Translations under genes and position numbers: made by a program
Notes under the pieces: generated by a model
What the model was told of the DNA's origin: nothing
Seen by the model: the letters and a program-made list of their open reading frames with translations, nothing else
Database searches by the model: none
Shown: positions 53,384 through 62,786 of the stretch, one piece after another
Numbering within the stretch: the stretch's first letter is position 1
Layout: each line of letters begins with the position of its first letter
Source: Parapedobacter pyrenivorans
GTDB lineage: Bacteria; Bacteroidota; Bacteroidia; Sphingobacteriales; Sphingobacteriaceae
Assembly: GCF_014636865.1 (NCBI RefSeq)
Contig: NZ_BMER01000001.1
Coordinates: 360,718-424,717 of the forward strand
DNA length: 64,000 nt
Direction of reading: 5' to 3'

Positions 53384-54883
53384 CTAAAGTGACGCGCGGG
53401 TTGTATCTGCATACAGGTAGTCCACGGCGATTTCCCTGAATTGCTGTGCTTCTGTCCTACACAACGGGCAGTGGTAATCCAGTGGCAACGCCTCAAATGC
53501 TGTGCCCGGCACAATCCCCTGCTCTTCATCGCCAATGACGGGGTCATATACCGTAAGGCAGGCACGGCATTGGTAAACCTGTCGCAACTCGGTGGGTGTT
53601 GCCACCGGCTTTTCATCACCCTGCGGCAACAGGTCGATACCCTGCTCATGATCGAAATAAAACGAATTGCACAGCAAAACCAGGTTCTTGGCGATGGTTT
53701 GCTTTGGAATAGCTTTTTTGAACAATACGAGTTCATTGGCGTTTGGATTGAAATCTTTCGTATAGAGGATGTCAAAGCGGTCTGCAGCATCCGGGGATTT
53801 TGGGTATTCTCGGCCGCCCTTCCGAATAACAATGGAGCCGAACATGCTGGAGCGGGGCCGTGTCTGTATGGCAAAACAGAGGCCATAGGTGCGTACATCC
53901 TTGCGGTCGAAATACTGGATGATGGTCCGCTTCAGTGCGGCAACATCGTCTTTGTTGTCTTCAATTTGCCAATTCAGCTCATTGGCCGCATGCCGCACAT
54001 TGATGCGGTGCCTGCTGAGCACCTGCCCCCAAACACTACGCTGTGCTTGAGGAATATCTTTGATGATGATGCTCTTCCAGGGCGTGGTGTAGAGCTGGGC
54101 TACCTTCGCCTGCTGGCAGAGGGCGCAGATGTCTTTCAGGAAGGCCACATTGAACAGCTCGTCTCTACGGTAGATACCCAACCAATAGGCATTACCGCTC
54201 TTGTTGAACCCTTCATAGTAAAACAGTTCGAACCGATTTGGCTGGATGGGCATATCCTGTCCCTTGGCGATATAGCTGACCCGCTTGCGCAATGCCGCAT
54301 AAAGGTCTTCTCCCACCAATTCCGGCCCATACCCACCCGCAGCCTTCTGTTGCAGGATGATGCGTTCAAGTGCCCGGGATACCCGTGCGATATCGTTGGT
54401 GTACACCAATTCCGGCCACTGGTAGTAGGTGCCGCTCTTCGGAAAACGGAGGCAAAGACGCCAATAGTGTGCTGATGCCGAGGTGACCCAATTGATGTGG
54501 CCGGTAAACAGCGGCACGAAGGTCTGCAATTGGTCGCAGATATTAATTTTTAACCGCGGGGTATAGTCAAACAGATCAAACACGTCTTTGTACACCCCTT
54601 CCCGTAACCAGGTGTCATCTACCGCAATATTGACGGCGGGATAGGAGCTGACGATATTGGGCGGCGCACTGCCATAGGTATACGCCGGTATCCGATGGCG
54701 CCCGCAGGTTTCCAAAAAAACGGTTCTGCGCTTGGCGGGGATGTTTACGATCATATCCTGGCGCAGCCCGAAGCGTACATGGGATACACCGATATCCGAG
54801 AGGAGGCTGAGTATAGCCTTCAATTGGCCCGGCGAAACAATACCGCCCTTGAAATGGATGATATAGGTGCGTTGACGTTCCAT
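53384..54883 (-). CDS. Nitrite/sulfite-reductase-like protein without sirohaem ligands, fused to C-terminal rubredoxin
   Basis: A 499-residue protein. Residues 1-410 match the gene at 38741: HFKGGIVSPGQLKAIL, FGLRQDMIV, PRLKINICDQLQTFVPLFTGHINWV, WPELVYTNDIARVS, LYTTPWKSIIIKDI, INVRHAANELNWQI. The CX5C/CX3C sirohaem-4Fe4S motif is absent. Residues about 438-480 form a rubredoxin domain: CRACLTVYDPVIGDEEQGI with a second pair in YHCPLC, all four iron ligands present. It lies one base after the nitrate reductase fusion. It could shuttle electrons to nitrate reductase or act in cofactor handling; function not known to me. Confidence 0.82.
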   Translation of the reverse strand: MERQRTYIIHFKGGIVSPGQLKAILSLLSDIGVSHVRFGLRQDMIVNIPAKRRTVFLETCGRHRIPAYTYGSAPPNIVSSYPAVNIAVDDTWLREGVYKDVFDLFDYTPRLKINICDQLQTFVPLFTGHINWVTSASAHYWRLCLRFPKSGTYYQWPELVYTNDIARVSRALERIILQQKAAGGYGPELVGEDLYAALRKRVSYIAKGQDMPIQPNRFELFYYEGFNKSGNAYWLGIYRRDELFNVAFLKDICALCQQAKVAQLYTTPWKSIIIKDIPQAQRSVWGQVLSRHRINVRHAANELNWQIEDNKDDVAALKRTIIQYFDRKDVRTYGLCFAIQTRPRSSMFGSIVIRKGGREYPKSPDAADRFDILYTKDFNPNANELVLFKKAIPKQTIAKNLVLLCNSFYFDHEQGIDLLPQGDEKPVATPTELRQVYQCRACLTVYDPVIGDEEQGIVPGTAFEALPLDYHCPLCRTEAQQFREIAVDYLYADTTRASL

Positions 54884-54884
54884 A

Positions 54885-57800
54885 CTATATTGCCTTTTCC
54901 GTATCCACCTGCGAATCAGCTTCCAGCAGCTGATCCAATATCACCAGCAGCTCGGGGCGGCAGCTTCCGCATCCGAGACCAGCGCCGGACGACTCACATA
55001 ACGACTTCAGCTCCGTGCATCCGCCCCTTATCGCCTGTGCGATATTACCCTCGCCCACATTCCCGCAGGAGCATACGATTTTACCTAGCACCGGCTCCAT
55101 AGGCTTGCCCGAGCGGAGCAACTGCAGCCGTTTGTCCGAAAGTTCGAGCTGCTGTTCAATAAGGTTTTTGAATTCGGCAAATTCGCGTTTGTCACCGATC
55201 AGTATGGCACCCACCAGGCGGTCGTTGTGCACGATGCATTTTTTGTAATACCGCTTGGCTTTATCAATGAAAACCACTTCTTCGTACGTCCTGTCGTTGT
55301 TAGGTACTTCTGATAAACCAATGGAACACAAATCCGTACCATGCACTTTCAGCATATTCATGGCAAGCGAACCGGTATAGGGACTGCTGATATCGCCGCT
55401 GAGGTAACAGGCTACCGCTTCAGCTTGTTGCTCTGCGGCAGCCGTGATGCCGTAAAGTTGGCCTTTGAATTCAGCGATTTCGCCGATGGCAAAGATATCC
55501 GGGTCGCTGGTGTGCAGGTATTCGTCCACCAAAACGCCGCGTCTACAGGCCAGGCTGCTTGCCCGCGCCAGTTCAATATTGGGCGTGGTGCCGATGGCCA
55601 TCACCACTGCCTGGCAGGCGATTTCGCCGCCGCTTTTCAGACGGACACCACTTACCGTGCCGTTGCCGAGGAAGCGTTCCACTTCATCGTTAAACAGCAC
55701 TTCTATGCCTTTATCTACCAATTCCTCATACAGCAATTCGCAGCCCAATACATCCAGTTGCCTATCCATCAACCGCGAAGAGCGTTGCAGAATGCAGCTA
55801 CCCACGCCGATTTCACGGAGCGAGGCGGCGAGCTCGATACCTAGCAATCCGCCGCCTATGATCACCACCTTTCCCTTCGCCGGGTCGATATGGGCGATGA
55901 AGTCGTCCGCATCGTGCCTGCTGCGCATAGTGAACAACCCCTGCATTGCCGGCAGGTCTTTCAGTACCGTGGCGCGGCTACCTGTGGCCATCACCAGCAC
56001 ATCGTAGGGATGTTTGTCTCCCCGGCTGTCGGTCACGGTTTTCTCCACGCGATCCAGCTGTTCGATGCTCACGCCGTGGTGAACGGTGATATTGCTTTCG
56101 TATGCTTCGTTCTCCTGCATCCGCAGGAGCTGCTGCCATGCCATAGTACCACTGATATAATCAGGTAACATGATGCGATTGTAAAACGCATGCCGCTCCT
56201 TGCTGAATACGGTGATCTGATCACTGGCATTCCGTTCGCGGTAGCCCTTTACGAAGGCGAACGCTCCAGCCCCAGCACCGACAACCACGATGCGTTGCTT
56301 GGGTTTGCGGTACAATTGCACGGCCACCGCAGTGAATTTAAAGTCTGGCTCTTTGGATATGGGATCTACCAGGTTGTTGGTGGTGTTGTTTGCCCGGTTG
56401 AGGTCGTTACCCAGAATCTTGCCCCAATGCATCGGTAGGAACACCACGCCCTGTTTGATGTCATCGGAAATGGTCGCCTTTACCCGCACCTCGCCCCGGC
56501 GACTCCCCACCTCAACAATGTCGCCGTCTTTGATGTTCCTCGCCACAGCATCATGGGGGTGTATTTCCAAGAACGCTTGAGCGATATGCTGCTTCAGTTT
56601 ATTCACTTTACCCGTTTTGCTCATGGTATGCCACTGGTCGCGAATGCGACCAGTGGTCAATACCAACGGAAAATCCGGACTGATATGTTCGGAATGGTTA
56701 GCGTCGTCACATGCATGTATGACGGCCCTTCCGGATGGCGTATAAAACTTGTTGTCAGTAAACAAGCGCTGCTGCCCGCCACCCGCCGGTGCCTGTCTGG
56801 GATAAGGCCACTGCACCGCCCGTTTTTCCTGGAGCGTGGTATAGTCAAGCCCGGAGATATCGATGCGAGTGCCTTCTGTGAGCCGGCAGTGTTCGGCGTA
56901 GACCTCCGCCATGGAGGCGTAGTCAAATCCCGGAAAGCCCATTTTTTGCGCAAAACGGCACAAGATTTCAGCATCGGGAAGCGCCTCCCCGGGCGGGTTC
57001 ACGACTTTACCCAAATGGGTAATCCGGCGTTCGGCGTTGGTCATCGTGCCCTCCTTCTCGGCCCAGGCCGCTGCGGGCAGCACCAGATCGGCATAGCGCA
57101 ACGTTTCGGGCTTGCTGCTGATTTCCTGTACCACTACGAATCTGGCCTTGCTGAGCGCGGCCTCCGCCTTGCGGACGTCGGGCAGGCTCACCAACGGGTT
57201 GCTGCCCATGATCCAGATTGCCTTGAGGCGGCCATCGGCTAACGCTTCAAACATTTCAGTGGCTGTGTAACCCGCATCCGGAGAAATGGGGCCGCTGTTC
57301 CAGAATCGGCGTACAAAACGGCGATCTTCCTCGCTGGCCAATGAGCGGTGTGCCGGCAACAGGTTGGCAAGGCCGCCCACTTCCCGCCCACCCATGGCAT
57401 TGGGCTGCCCCGTCAGCGAAAATGGGCCGCTGCCCGGCTTACCGATACGGCCCGTAATCAGGTTAAGGTTAATGAGCGATAGATTTTTATTAACGCCAAC
57501 CACACTTTGGTTGAGTCCCATGGTCCACATGGTAACCAAGCCCTCGGCATGAGCAATAAAGGATGCCGCCGCCCGGATATGTGCCTCCGGCACGTCGCAT
57601 ACCGTTGCCGCTTCGGCTACGGAGCGTGCCATCACCTGCGCGCTGAACGATGCAAACCCTTCGGTATGACGATGGATGAAATCAGCGTCGATATCCCCAT
57701 TTTCAATCAGGATCCGGGCAATGGCATGATGCAGGGTGATATCTGTTCCGGGGCGCACCTGCAGGTGCACGTCAGCTATGGCACAGGTTTGCGTGCGGCG

Positions 57801-58409
57801 GGGGTCACTCACGATGATCTTGAGTTTGGGGTTCGCTGCTTTCGCGGCTTCTACCCGGCGCCAGAGAATGGGGTGGCACCACGCCGGATTGGCCCCCGCC
57901 ACGAAAATGCAGTCGGTTCGTTCGATATCATCATAGCAAATGGGCACACTATCTTCGCCGAGGCTCATCTTGTAGGCCGCTACGGCGCTGCTCATGCAGA
58001 GCCTGGAATTGGTGTCTATATTGTTGCTACCGATGAATCCTTTCATCAGTTTATTGACAATGTAATATTCCTCGGTGAGGCACTGACCGGATGCGTAAAA
58101 GGCTACGCTCTCCGGCCCGTGCCGCTCAATCAGCGCTTTAAAAACGGCCGCGGCCCGGTTGAGGGCCGTATCCCAGGTCACGCGTTCGCGCGGCAGGTAC
58201 CTGTTGTGTCGCATTTCCGGGTAGCGGAGCCTGTCTGCGGTGTCCATCACCGTATAATGGAGGTTCATGCCCTTACTGCACAACATGCCGCGGTTTACGG
58301 GGTGCTGCTTATCGCCTTCCACGCGCAGGCTACCGTCGCGGCTTTTGTGAACCTCGACACCGCAGCCTACACCGCAATAACAACATGTCGTCTTAAAAAC
58401 CTCCGGCAT
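54885..58409 (-). CDS. Assimilatory nitrate reductase fused to a NirB-type NAD(P)H flavoprotein and BFD-like domain
   Basis: A 1174-residue enzyme. Residues 1-700 are the molybdopterin catalytic part, with C9/C12/C16/C44 for 4Fe-4S, NPAWCHPILWRR, GLNQS and TGQPNAMGGREVGGLANLL. Residues 705-1090 are a FAD/NAD(P) domain with VVVGAGAGAFAFV and VIIGGGLLGIELAASL. Residues about 1105-1150 are a BFD-like 2Fe-2S domain (VCSCGNVGEGNI, CGSCRPEL). Nitrate reduction to nitrite can thus draw on NAD(P)H within one chain. narK precedes it by 26 bases and the SiR-like gene starts 1 base after its stop. No part appears truncated. Confidence 0.93.
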   Translation of the reverse strand: MPEVFKTTCCYCGVGCGVEVHKSRDGSLRVEGDKQHPVNRGMLCSKGMNLHYTVMDTADRLRYPEMRHNRYLPRERVTWDTALNRAAAVFKALIERHGPESVAFYASGQCLTEEYYIVNKLMKGFIGSNNIDTNSRLCMSSAVAAYKMSLGEDSVPICYDDIERTDCIFVAGANPAWCHPILWRRVEAAKAANPKLKIIVSDPRRTQTCAIADVHLQVRPGTDITLHHAIARILIENGDIDADFIHRHTEGFASFSAQVMARSVAEAATVCDVPEAHIRAAASFIAHAEGLVTMWTMGLNQSVVGVNKNLSLINLNLITGRIGKPGSGPFSLTGQPNAMGGREVGGLANLLPAHRSLASEEDRRFVRRFWNSGPISPDAGYTATEMFEALADGRLKAIWIMGSNPLVSLPDVRKAEAALSKARFVVVQEISSKPETLRYADLVLPAAAWAEKEGTMTNAERRITHLGKVVNPPGEALPDAEILCRFAQKMGFPGFDYASMAEVYAEHCRLTEGTRIDISGLDYTTLQEKRAVQWPYPRQAPAGGGQQRLFTDNKFYTPSGRAVIHACDDANHSEHISPDFPLVLTTGRIRDQWHTMSKTGKVNKLKQHIAQAFLEIHPHDAVARNIKDGDIVEVGSRRGEVRVKATISDDIKQGVVFLPMHWGKILGNDLNRANNTTNNLVDPISKEPDFKFTAVAVQLYRKPKQRIVVVGAGAGAFAFVKGYRERNASDQITVFSKERHAFYNRIMLPDYISGTMAWQQLLRMQENEAYESNITVHHGVSIEQLDRVEKTVTDSRGDKHPYDVLVMATGSRATVLKDLPAMQGLFTMRSRHDADDFIAHIDPAKGKVVIIGGGLLGIELAASLREIGVGSCILQRSSRLMDRQLDVLGCELLYEELVDKGIEVLFNDEVERFLGNGTVSGVRLKSGGEIACQAVVMAIGTTPNIELARASSLACRRGVLVDEYLHTSDPDIFAIGEIAEFKGQLYGITAAAEQQAEAVACYLSGDISSPYTGSLAMNMLKVHGTDLCSIGLSEVPNNDRTYEEVVFIDKAKRYYKKCIVHNDRLVGAILIGDKREFAEFKNLIEQQLELSDKRLQLLRSGKPMEPVLGKIVCSCGNVGEGNIAQAIRGGCTELKSLCESSGAGLGCGSCRPELLVILDQLLEADSQVDTEKAI

Positions 58410-58435
58410 TACCTGATGCTAGTTGATTCGAAATA

Positions 58436-59755
58436 TCATGACTTTACCTCCAGGGCACTTGCTCCCTCGAAAGCACCTTCTTCACTGGCCATCCGTTCCC
58501 GGTTAAAGCCTGTTGCAAATACAAGGGCGGCAACCATGATGACAGCAACACCGATATAGAGGAATGCCGTTGCATAGCTGATGCTCTCCGCCTTGAACAA
58601 GAATCCGAACATCATCCCCCCCAGGTTGCCTCCGGCCCCCACGATGCCGCTCACCATCCCCACGTTTTTTTCATTCACAAACGGCACAATACCGTAGGTG
58701 GCGCCGTTGGCCATTTTCAGGAACAGGGCAAAAGAAAGCATGGCAAAGATAGCCAGTACAATGGAGCCCGCTTGGGCGAACAAGATGATACCCGTACCCT
58801 CAAGCAGCAACAACACCCCCAGCAGCAGACCCTTGCCCCGTAGACCCGACTGCCTGCCCGCCCTGTCGGAAATCATGCCACCGATGGCCCGTGCAAAAAG
58901 GTTCATGGCCCCGAAAACACCGGCCCAAAATCCTGCGGAAGCCTGGGAAAGTTGAAAGGTATCTACAAAATAAAGAGCTGCAATGTTATCGAATGTGATT
59001 TCCACACCGAAACATACGGCATACGCTGCTGTGAGCGCCCAAATACGCCAGTCGGCAAGCACCCGCCAATCGGTCGGCGCGTGGCCACCTTCCTGTTTAC
59101 CGATTTCACTGTAATTTCCTGCCGGTGTATCTTGGGTATATTTGTAATAGAGCCAGGCAGCGCCCCACATCATAATGCCTGGCAGGATCATGGCATACCG
59201 CCAGGCTTCCTGACTGGTGTACCCAAAGGCTACGATCGCCGCAAAAATCATTGGCATCACCATGTTCGTGATTCCTCCACCCAGGTTACCAAGGCCCCCA
59301 GCTACCGCGTTGGCTGTACCTTTCACCTTTTGATCAAACATAACCGAACAATGAAACTGGGTAATGACAAACGAGGCCCCGATGATACCGATAGCCGCGC
59401 GGAACAGCAGCAGGGTAGCGTAATCTTTGGCCAACCCTACCAACAGAACCGGCACGGAACCCACGAGGAGCATGGTGATCGCAGTTTTCCTTGGGCCCCA
59501 CACATCGCAGAGCCTTCCGATGATGAGGCGTGCGATGATGGTAGACGACACCGAAGCAATGATCAGGTTCCCGACTTCATTTTTGGAAAGCCCCATTTCG
59601 TCGCGGATGGTGGGCATCAGCGGTGCCAGGCCAAACCAACCAAAGAAACAGACGAAGAACATGAGCCAGGTAATGTGGAACGTCCGCATCTGCACGCCTT
59701 TCAGGCTAAACAACTTCAGCTTTTCCAGCGGTCGATCCGTGAGCTGCTCAAGCAT
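58436..59755 (-). CDS. narK: NarK-type nitrate/nitrite MFS transporter
   Basis: A 439-residue, twelve-helix transporter. RTFHITWLMFFVCFFGWFGLAPLMPTI at the start, RAAIGIIGASFVITQFHCSVMF, and the two nitrate signature-like stretches GGLGNLGGGITNMVMP and GIVGAGGNLGGMMFGF. The ATG at 59755 overlaps the nirD stop by 8 bases and gives the family N-terminus; the open frame begins earlier at 59800. Confidence 0.94.
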   Translation of the reverse strand: MLEQLTDRPLEKLKLFSLKGVQMRTFHITWLMFFVCFFGWFGLAPLMPTIRDEMGLSKNEVGNLIIASVSSTIIARLIIGRLCDVWGPRKTAITMLLVGSVPVLLVGLAKDYATLLLFRAAIGIIGASFVITQFHCSVMFDQKVKGTANAVAGGLGNLGGGITNMVMPMIFAAIVAFGYTSQEAWRYAMILPGIMMWGAAWLYYKYTQDTPAGNYSEIGKQEGGHAPTDWRVLADWRIWALTAAYAVCFGVEITFDNIAALYFVDTFQLSQASAGFWAGVFGAMNLFARAIGGMISDRAGRQSGLRGKGLLLGVLLLLEGTGIILFAQAGSIVLAIFAMLSFALFLKMANGATYGIVPFVNEKNVGMVSGIVGAGGNLGGMMFGFLFKAESISYATAFLYIGVAVIMVAALVFATGFNRERMASEEGAFEGASALEVKS

Positions 59756-60125
59756 AAACTTCCTCCACGCATTTGCTGACACCGATAAACACCTGTCCAT
59801 CTTCCACTTTCACGGGATACACTTTGATGGCACATTCCGCACCATTGATGCAGTGTCCATCAACCAGCGAAAATGTCTTTTTGTGAAAAGGGCATGCCAC
59901 CTTGGGCTCGCCGTTTTCCGAACCGATGATGCCGCGGCTTAGTACCATCTGCTGCCGGTGCGGACATAGGTTCTGTGAGGCATACCATTCGCCGCGACGG
60001 GCGAAATGGAACAACGCAATCTGTTCGTCATTGTACTTCACGCACACGCCACCATTGGCGGGTACATCTTCCAGTTTACAGGCGGGGAACCACGTGATGC
60101 TGTCGTTGGATGATCTATTCATCAT
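59748..60125 (-). CDS. nirD: NirD-type Rieske small subunit of nitrite reductase
   Basis: A 125-residue Rieske-like protein with CPHRQQ and CPFHKKTFSL cluster motifs, so unlike many NirD proteins it keeps the 2Fe-2S ligands. EDVPANGGVCVKY and YPVKVEDGQVFIGV are typical. It lies 41 bases after nirB and overlaps narK. Confidence 0.92.
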   Translation of the reverse strand: MMNRSSNDSITWFPACKLEDVPANGGVCVKYNDEQIALFHFARRGEWYASQNLCPHRQQMVLSRGIIGSENGEPKVACPFHKKTFSLVDGHCINGAECAIKVYPVKVEDGQVFIGVSKCVEEVYA

Positions 60126-60166
60126 GCTACTTTGGGATTATTATACTGTTATACATTCCTTTTATT

Positions 60167-62671
60167 CTACTTCCAGTCGGTCACCTTCTTTTGCTTCCGC
60201 ATGGATTCGAACCGTACGGTGGGGTCTTTCTCGTCCGGAGCGTTCACAAAATGGCTGAACCGTTTGCGGATCTGCGGGTCATTCACGGCCACCTTCCATT
60301 CGCAGGCATAGTTAGCTACCAGTGCTTGCATTTCGCGCTCCCACTGCTCGGCCATGCCAAGGCTATCGTTGACCACCACGTTGCGCAGGTAGTCTATCCC
60401 ACCGTCCATCTTGTTCAGCCAGGTGGCCGTGCGTGTAAGCGGATCCGCGGTGCTGATGTAAAACATCAGAAAGCGGTCGATGTAACGGATGCAGGTCTCG
60501 CTGTCCAAATCCGTTGCCAGCAGTTGTGCATGCTGGGGTTTGCTGCCGCCGTTACCGCCCACATACAGGTTCCAGCCTTTCTCGGTGGCAATGATGCCGA
60601 AGTCTTTACTTTGCGCTTCGGCGCACTCGCGGATGCAGCCGGAGACGGCCGATTTGATCTTATGCGGGGCCCTGAGGCCTCTGTACCGTTCTTCGACGCG
60701 GATGGCAAAACTCACACTATCGAGCAGTCCGAACCGGCACCAGGTGCTGCCCACGCAGCTTTTCACTGTCCGAAGTGCCTTGCCATAGGCGTGGCCGCTC
60801 TCGAAGCCCGCGGCGATCAGCTCTTCCCAAATGGCGGGGAGATCAGCTAAGTGTGCGCCGAACAGGTCGATGCGCTGCCCGCCCGTGATTTTCGTATACA
60901 GGTTGTACTTCTTGGCTACCGCACCGATTACAATCAGCTTATCAGGCGTGATTTCCCCCCCCGGAATCCGTGGCACCACCGAATATGTTCCGCCTTTTTG
61001 GATGTTCGCGAGGAAACGATCGTTGCTATCTTGTGCGGTATCGTTATTCTTGCCCAAGATCATTTCATTCCAGAGACTGGCAAGGATAGAGCTTACCGCA
61101 GGTTTACAGACCTCACAGCCATCACCGGTACCCAGGTGGTCGAGCACCTCATCATAAGTATTCAAGCGGTGCAGTTTCACCAGATCGTACAGCTCCTGCC
61201 GGGAATAGGTGAAGTGCTCGCACAGCACATTGCGCACATATTTACCCTGTGCTTTCATCGTATACACCATCAGGTCTTTCACCATGGGCAGGCATCCGCC
61301 ACATCCCGTACCCGCTTTGGTGCATTGCTTAATGGCATCAACGGTTTCGCACCCGTCATTGACCGCTCCGCATATGGCCCCTTTGCTGATGCCTTCGCAG
61401 CTGCATATCAACGCCTCATCAGGAAGCCCGAGCACGCCCGCACCTCCATCGCCTTGGCCACCACGGCTGCCCAGGATAACATCCTCCGGATCCGGTGGCA
61501 GTACGATCTTATTTTTGCAGGTTTGCAGGAGCATATTATAGTTTTCCGCCTCGCCTATGAGGATACCGCCCAGGAGCTGTTTGCCATCGCTACTGATATT
61601 GATCCGCTTGTAGACCCCCTTGGCCGTTTGCTCAAACACCACCGTACGGCAGGCTTCCCCATCGGCGAATGGATCTCCGAAACTCGCCACGTCAACACCG
61701 ATCAATTTGAGTTTGGTACTCATGTCGAATCCGTGAAATGCCTTCTCCCTGCCGCCTCCGGCAATCACGGAAGCCACCACCTCAGCCATTTCATATCCCG
61801 GGGCCACCAAGCCGTAAATCAAGCCGTTTCGCAGTGCGCATTCGCCAATCGCGTAGATGCGCTCATCCGAAGTCTGCAGATATTCGTTGACCACGATGCC
61901 ACCCTTTGGGCCAACCTCCAATCCCGAGGCCACGGCCAGTTCGTCGCGCGGGCGGATACCGGCCGAGATCACCAGCATATCCACATCCAGTTGCGTATCG
62001 TCCGAAAAGCGAATGCCATTAATAGCTTCTCCACCACAAATGGCCGAAGCACTTTTCGATGTATGTATACATAGCCCCAACTGTTCCAATTTCGACTGCA
62101 ATATGCGAGAACCGGCATCATCGATCTGCCGGGGCATCAGTCGCGGAGCGAACTCGACGACATGGGTTTCTGTAATCCCCAAATCGAGCATCGCCTTCGC
62201 TGCCTCCAATCCCAGCAACCCACCTCCGATGACAGCACCCGTCTTTGCATGCTTGGCATAATCGGTCATCAATTCCAGGTCCTCGATAGTCCGGTACACA
62301 AACACCCCCTGCTTGTCGACACCCGGGATGGGCGGCACAAATGCCGATGAACCCGTTGCCAAGACGAGCACATCATAGTTATCTGTAGTTCCTTGGTGGG
62401 TTGTGATACATTTATTTACCCGGTCTATCTTCACCACAAGCGCACCCGTGATTAAGCGGATTTGCTGCTCCGCGTACCATGATGCCGGTGCCATGGTTAG
62501 GTCTTCAGCTGTTTTCCCCGAAAAATAAGCGCTCAGGTGCACGCGATCGTACGCAGGCCGCGTTTCTTCTCCGTACACCGTAATCTCGAACTGGCTATTA
62601 CTTCCATTTTTACGTAGTTTTTCGCAAAAATTATAGCAAACCATGCCATTTCCTACCACAATTACCTTCAT
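60167..62671 (-). CDS. nirB: NAD(P)H nitrite reductase large subunit
   Basis: An 834-residue enzyme reducing nitrite to ammonium. The FAD/NAD domains show VVGNGMVCYNFCEKL and AVIGGGLLGLEAAKAML. A BFD-like 2Fe-2S domain is at residues 423-460 (ICSCEGISKGAI, CGGC). The sirohaem-4Fe4S cysteines are C639-C645 (CVGSTWC) and C679-C683 (CIREC). It heads the 16-kb reverse-strand unit; its promoter region is shared with the divergent SUMT-like gene. Confidence 0.97.
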   Translation of the reverse strand: MKVIVVGNGMVCYNFCEKLRKNGSNSQFEITVYGEETRPAYDRVHLSAYFSGKTAEDLTMAPASWYAEQQIRLITGALVVKIDRVNKCITTHQGTTDNYDVLVLATGSSAFVPPIPGVDKQGVFVYRTIEDLELMTDYAKHAKTGAVIGGGLLGLEAAKAMLDLGITETHVVEFAPRLMPRQIDDAGSRILQSKLEQLGLCIHTSKSASAICGGEAINGIRFSDDTQLDVDMLVISAGIRPRDELAVASGLEVGPKGGIVVNEYLQTSDERIYAIGECALRNGLIYGLVAPGYEMAEVVASVIAGGGREKAFHGFDMSTKLKLIGVDVASFGDPFADGEACRTVVFEQTAKGVYKRINISSDGKQLLGGILIGEAENYNMLLQTCKNKIVLPPDPEDVILGSRGGQGDGGAGVLGLPDEALICSCEGISKGAICGAVNDGCETVDAIKQCTKAGTGCGGCLPMVKDLMVYTMKAQGKYVRNVLCEHFTYSRQELYDLVKLHRLNTYDEVLDHLGTGDGCEVCKPAVSSILASLWNEMILGKNNDTAQDSNDRFLANIQKGGTYSVVPRIPGGEITPDKLIVIGAVAKKYNLYTKITGGQRIDLFGAHLADLPAIWEELIAAGFESGHAYGKALRTVKSCVGSTWCRFGLLDSVSFAIRVEERYRGLRAPHKIKSAVSGCIRECAEAQSKDFGIIATEKGWNLYVGGNGGSKPQHAQLLATDLDSETCIRYIDRFLMFYISTADPLTRTATWLNKMDGGIDYLRNVVVNDSLGMAEQWEREMQALVANYACEWKVAVNDPQIRKRFSHFVNAPDEKDPTVRFESMRKQKKVTDWK

Positions 62672-62684
62672 ATTTTCGTGTAAT

Positions 62685-62763
62685 TACGTAAATAAACTTA
62701 TTTTGATTCAAAAAAACTACTTATTTTTCAAAAAAGCAAGTAAATATTAAAATAACTACGTAA
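62685..62763. promoter_or_regulatory. Regulatory copy B between nirB and the SUMT-like gene
   Basis: TACGTAA at 62685 and 62757 (72 bases apart) flank TACTTAT at 62718 and AAGTA at 62738. The whole 100-base region is nearly the same as 46310-46405. It is placed between two divergent starts and contains no other gene. TACTTAT fits the NarL consensus TACYYMT. Confidence 0.7.
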
Positions 62764-62786
62764 TTTTACCTAAATATTTAATTGAA

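Noticed and set aside
53441-54475. Open frame of 344 codons opposite the rubredoxin-fused gene
   Set aside because: The opposite gene has a paralogue at 38741 and a clear rubredoxin domain, so the antisense frame is not real.
57507-58559. Open frame of 350 codons opposite the nitrate reductase gene
   Set aside because: It overlaps the conserved cluster-binding start of the reductase and has no family resemblance.
60851-62074. Open frame of 407 codons opposite nirB
   Set aside because: It is contained in nirB on the other strand, has no recognisable domain and no promoter. NirB motifs are complete, so this is chance.
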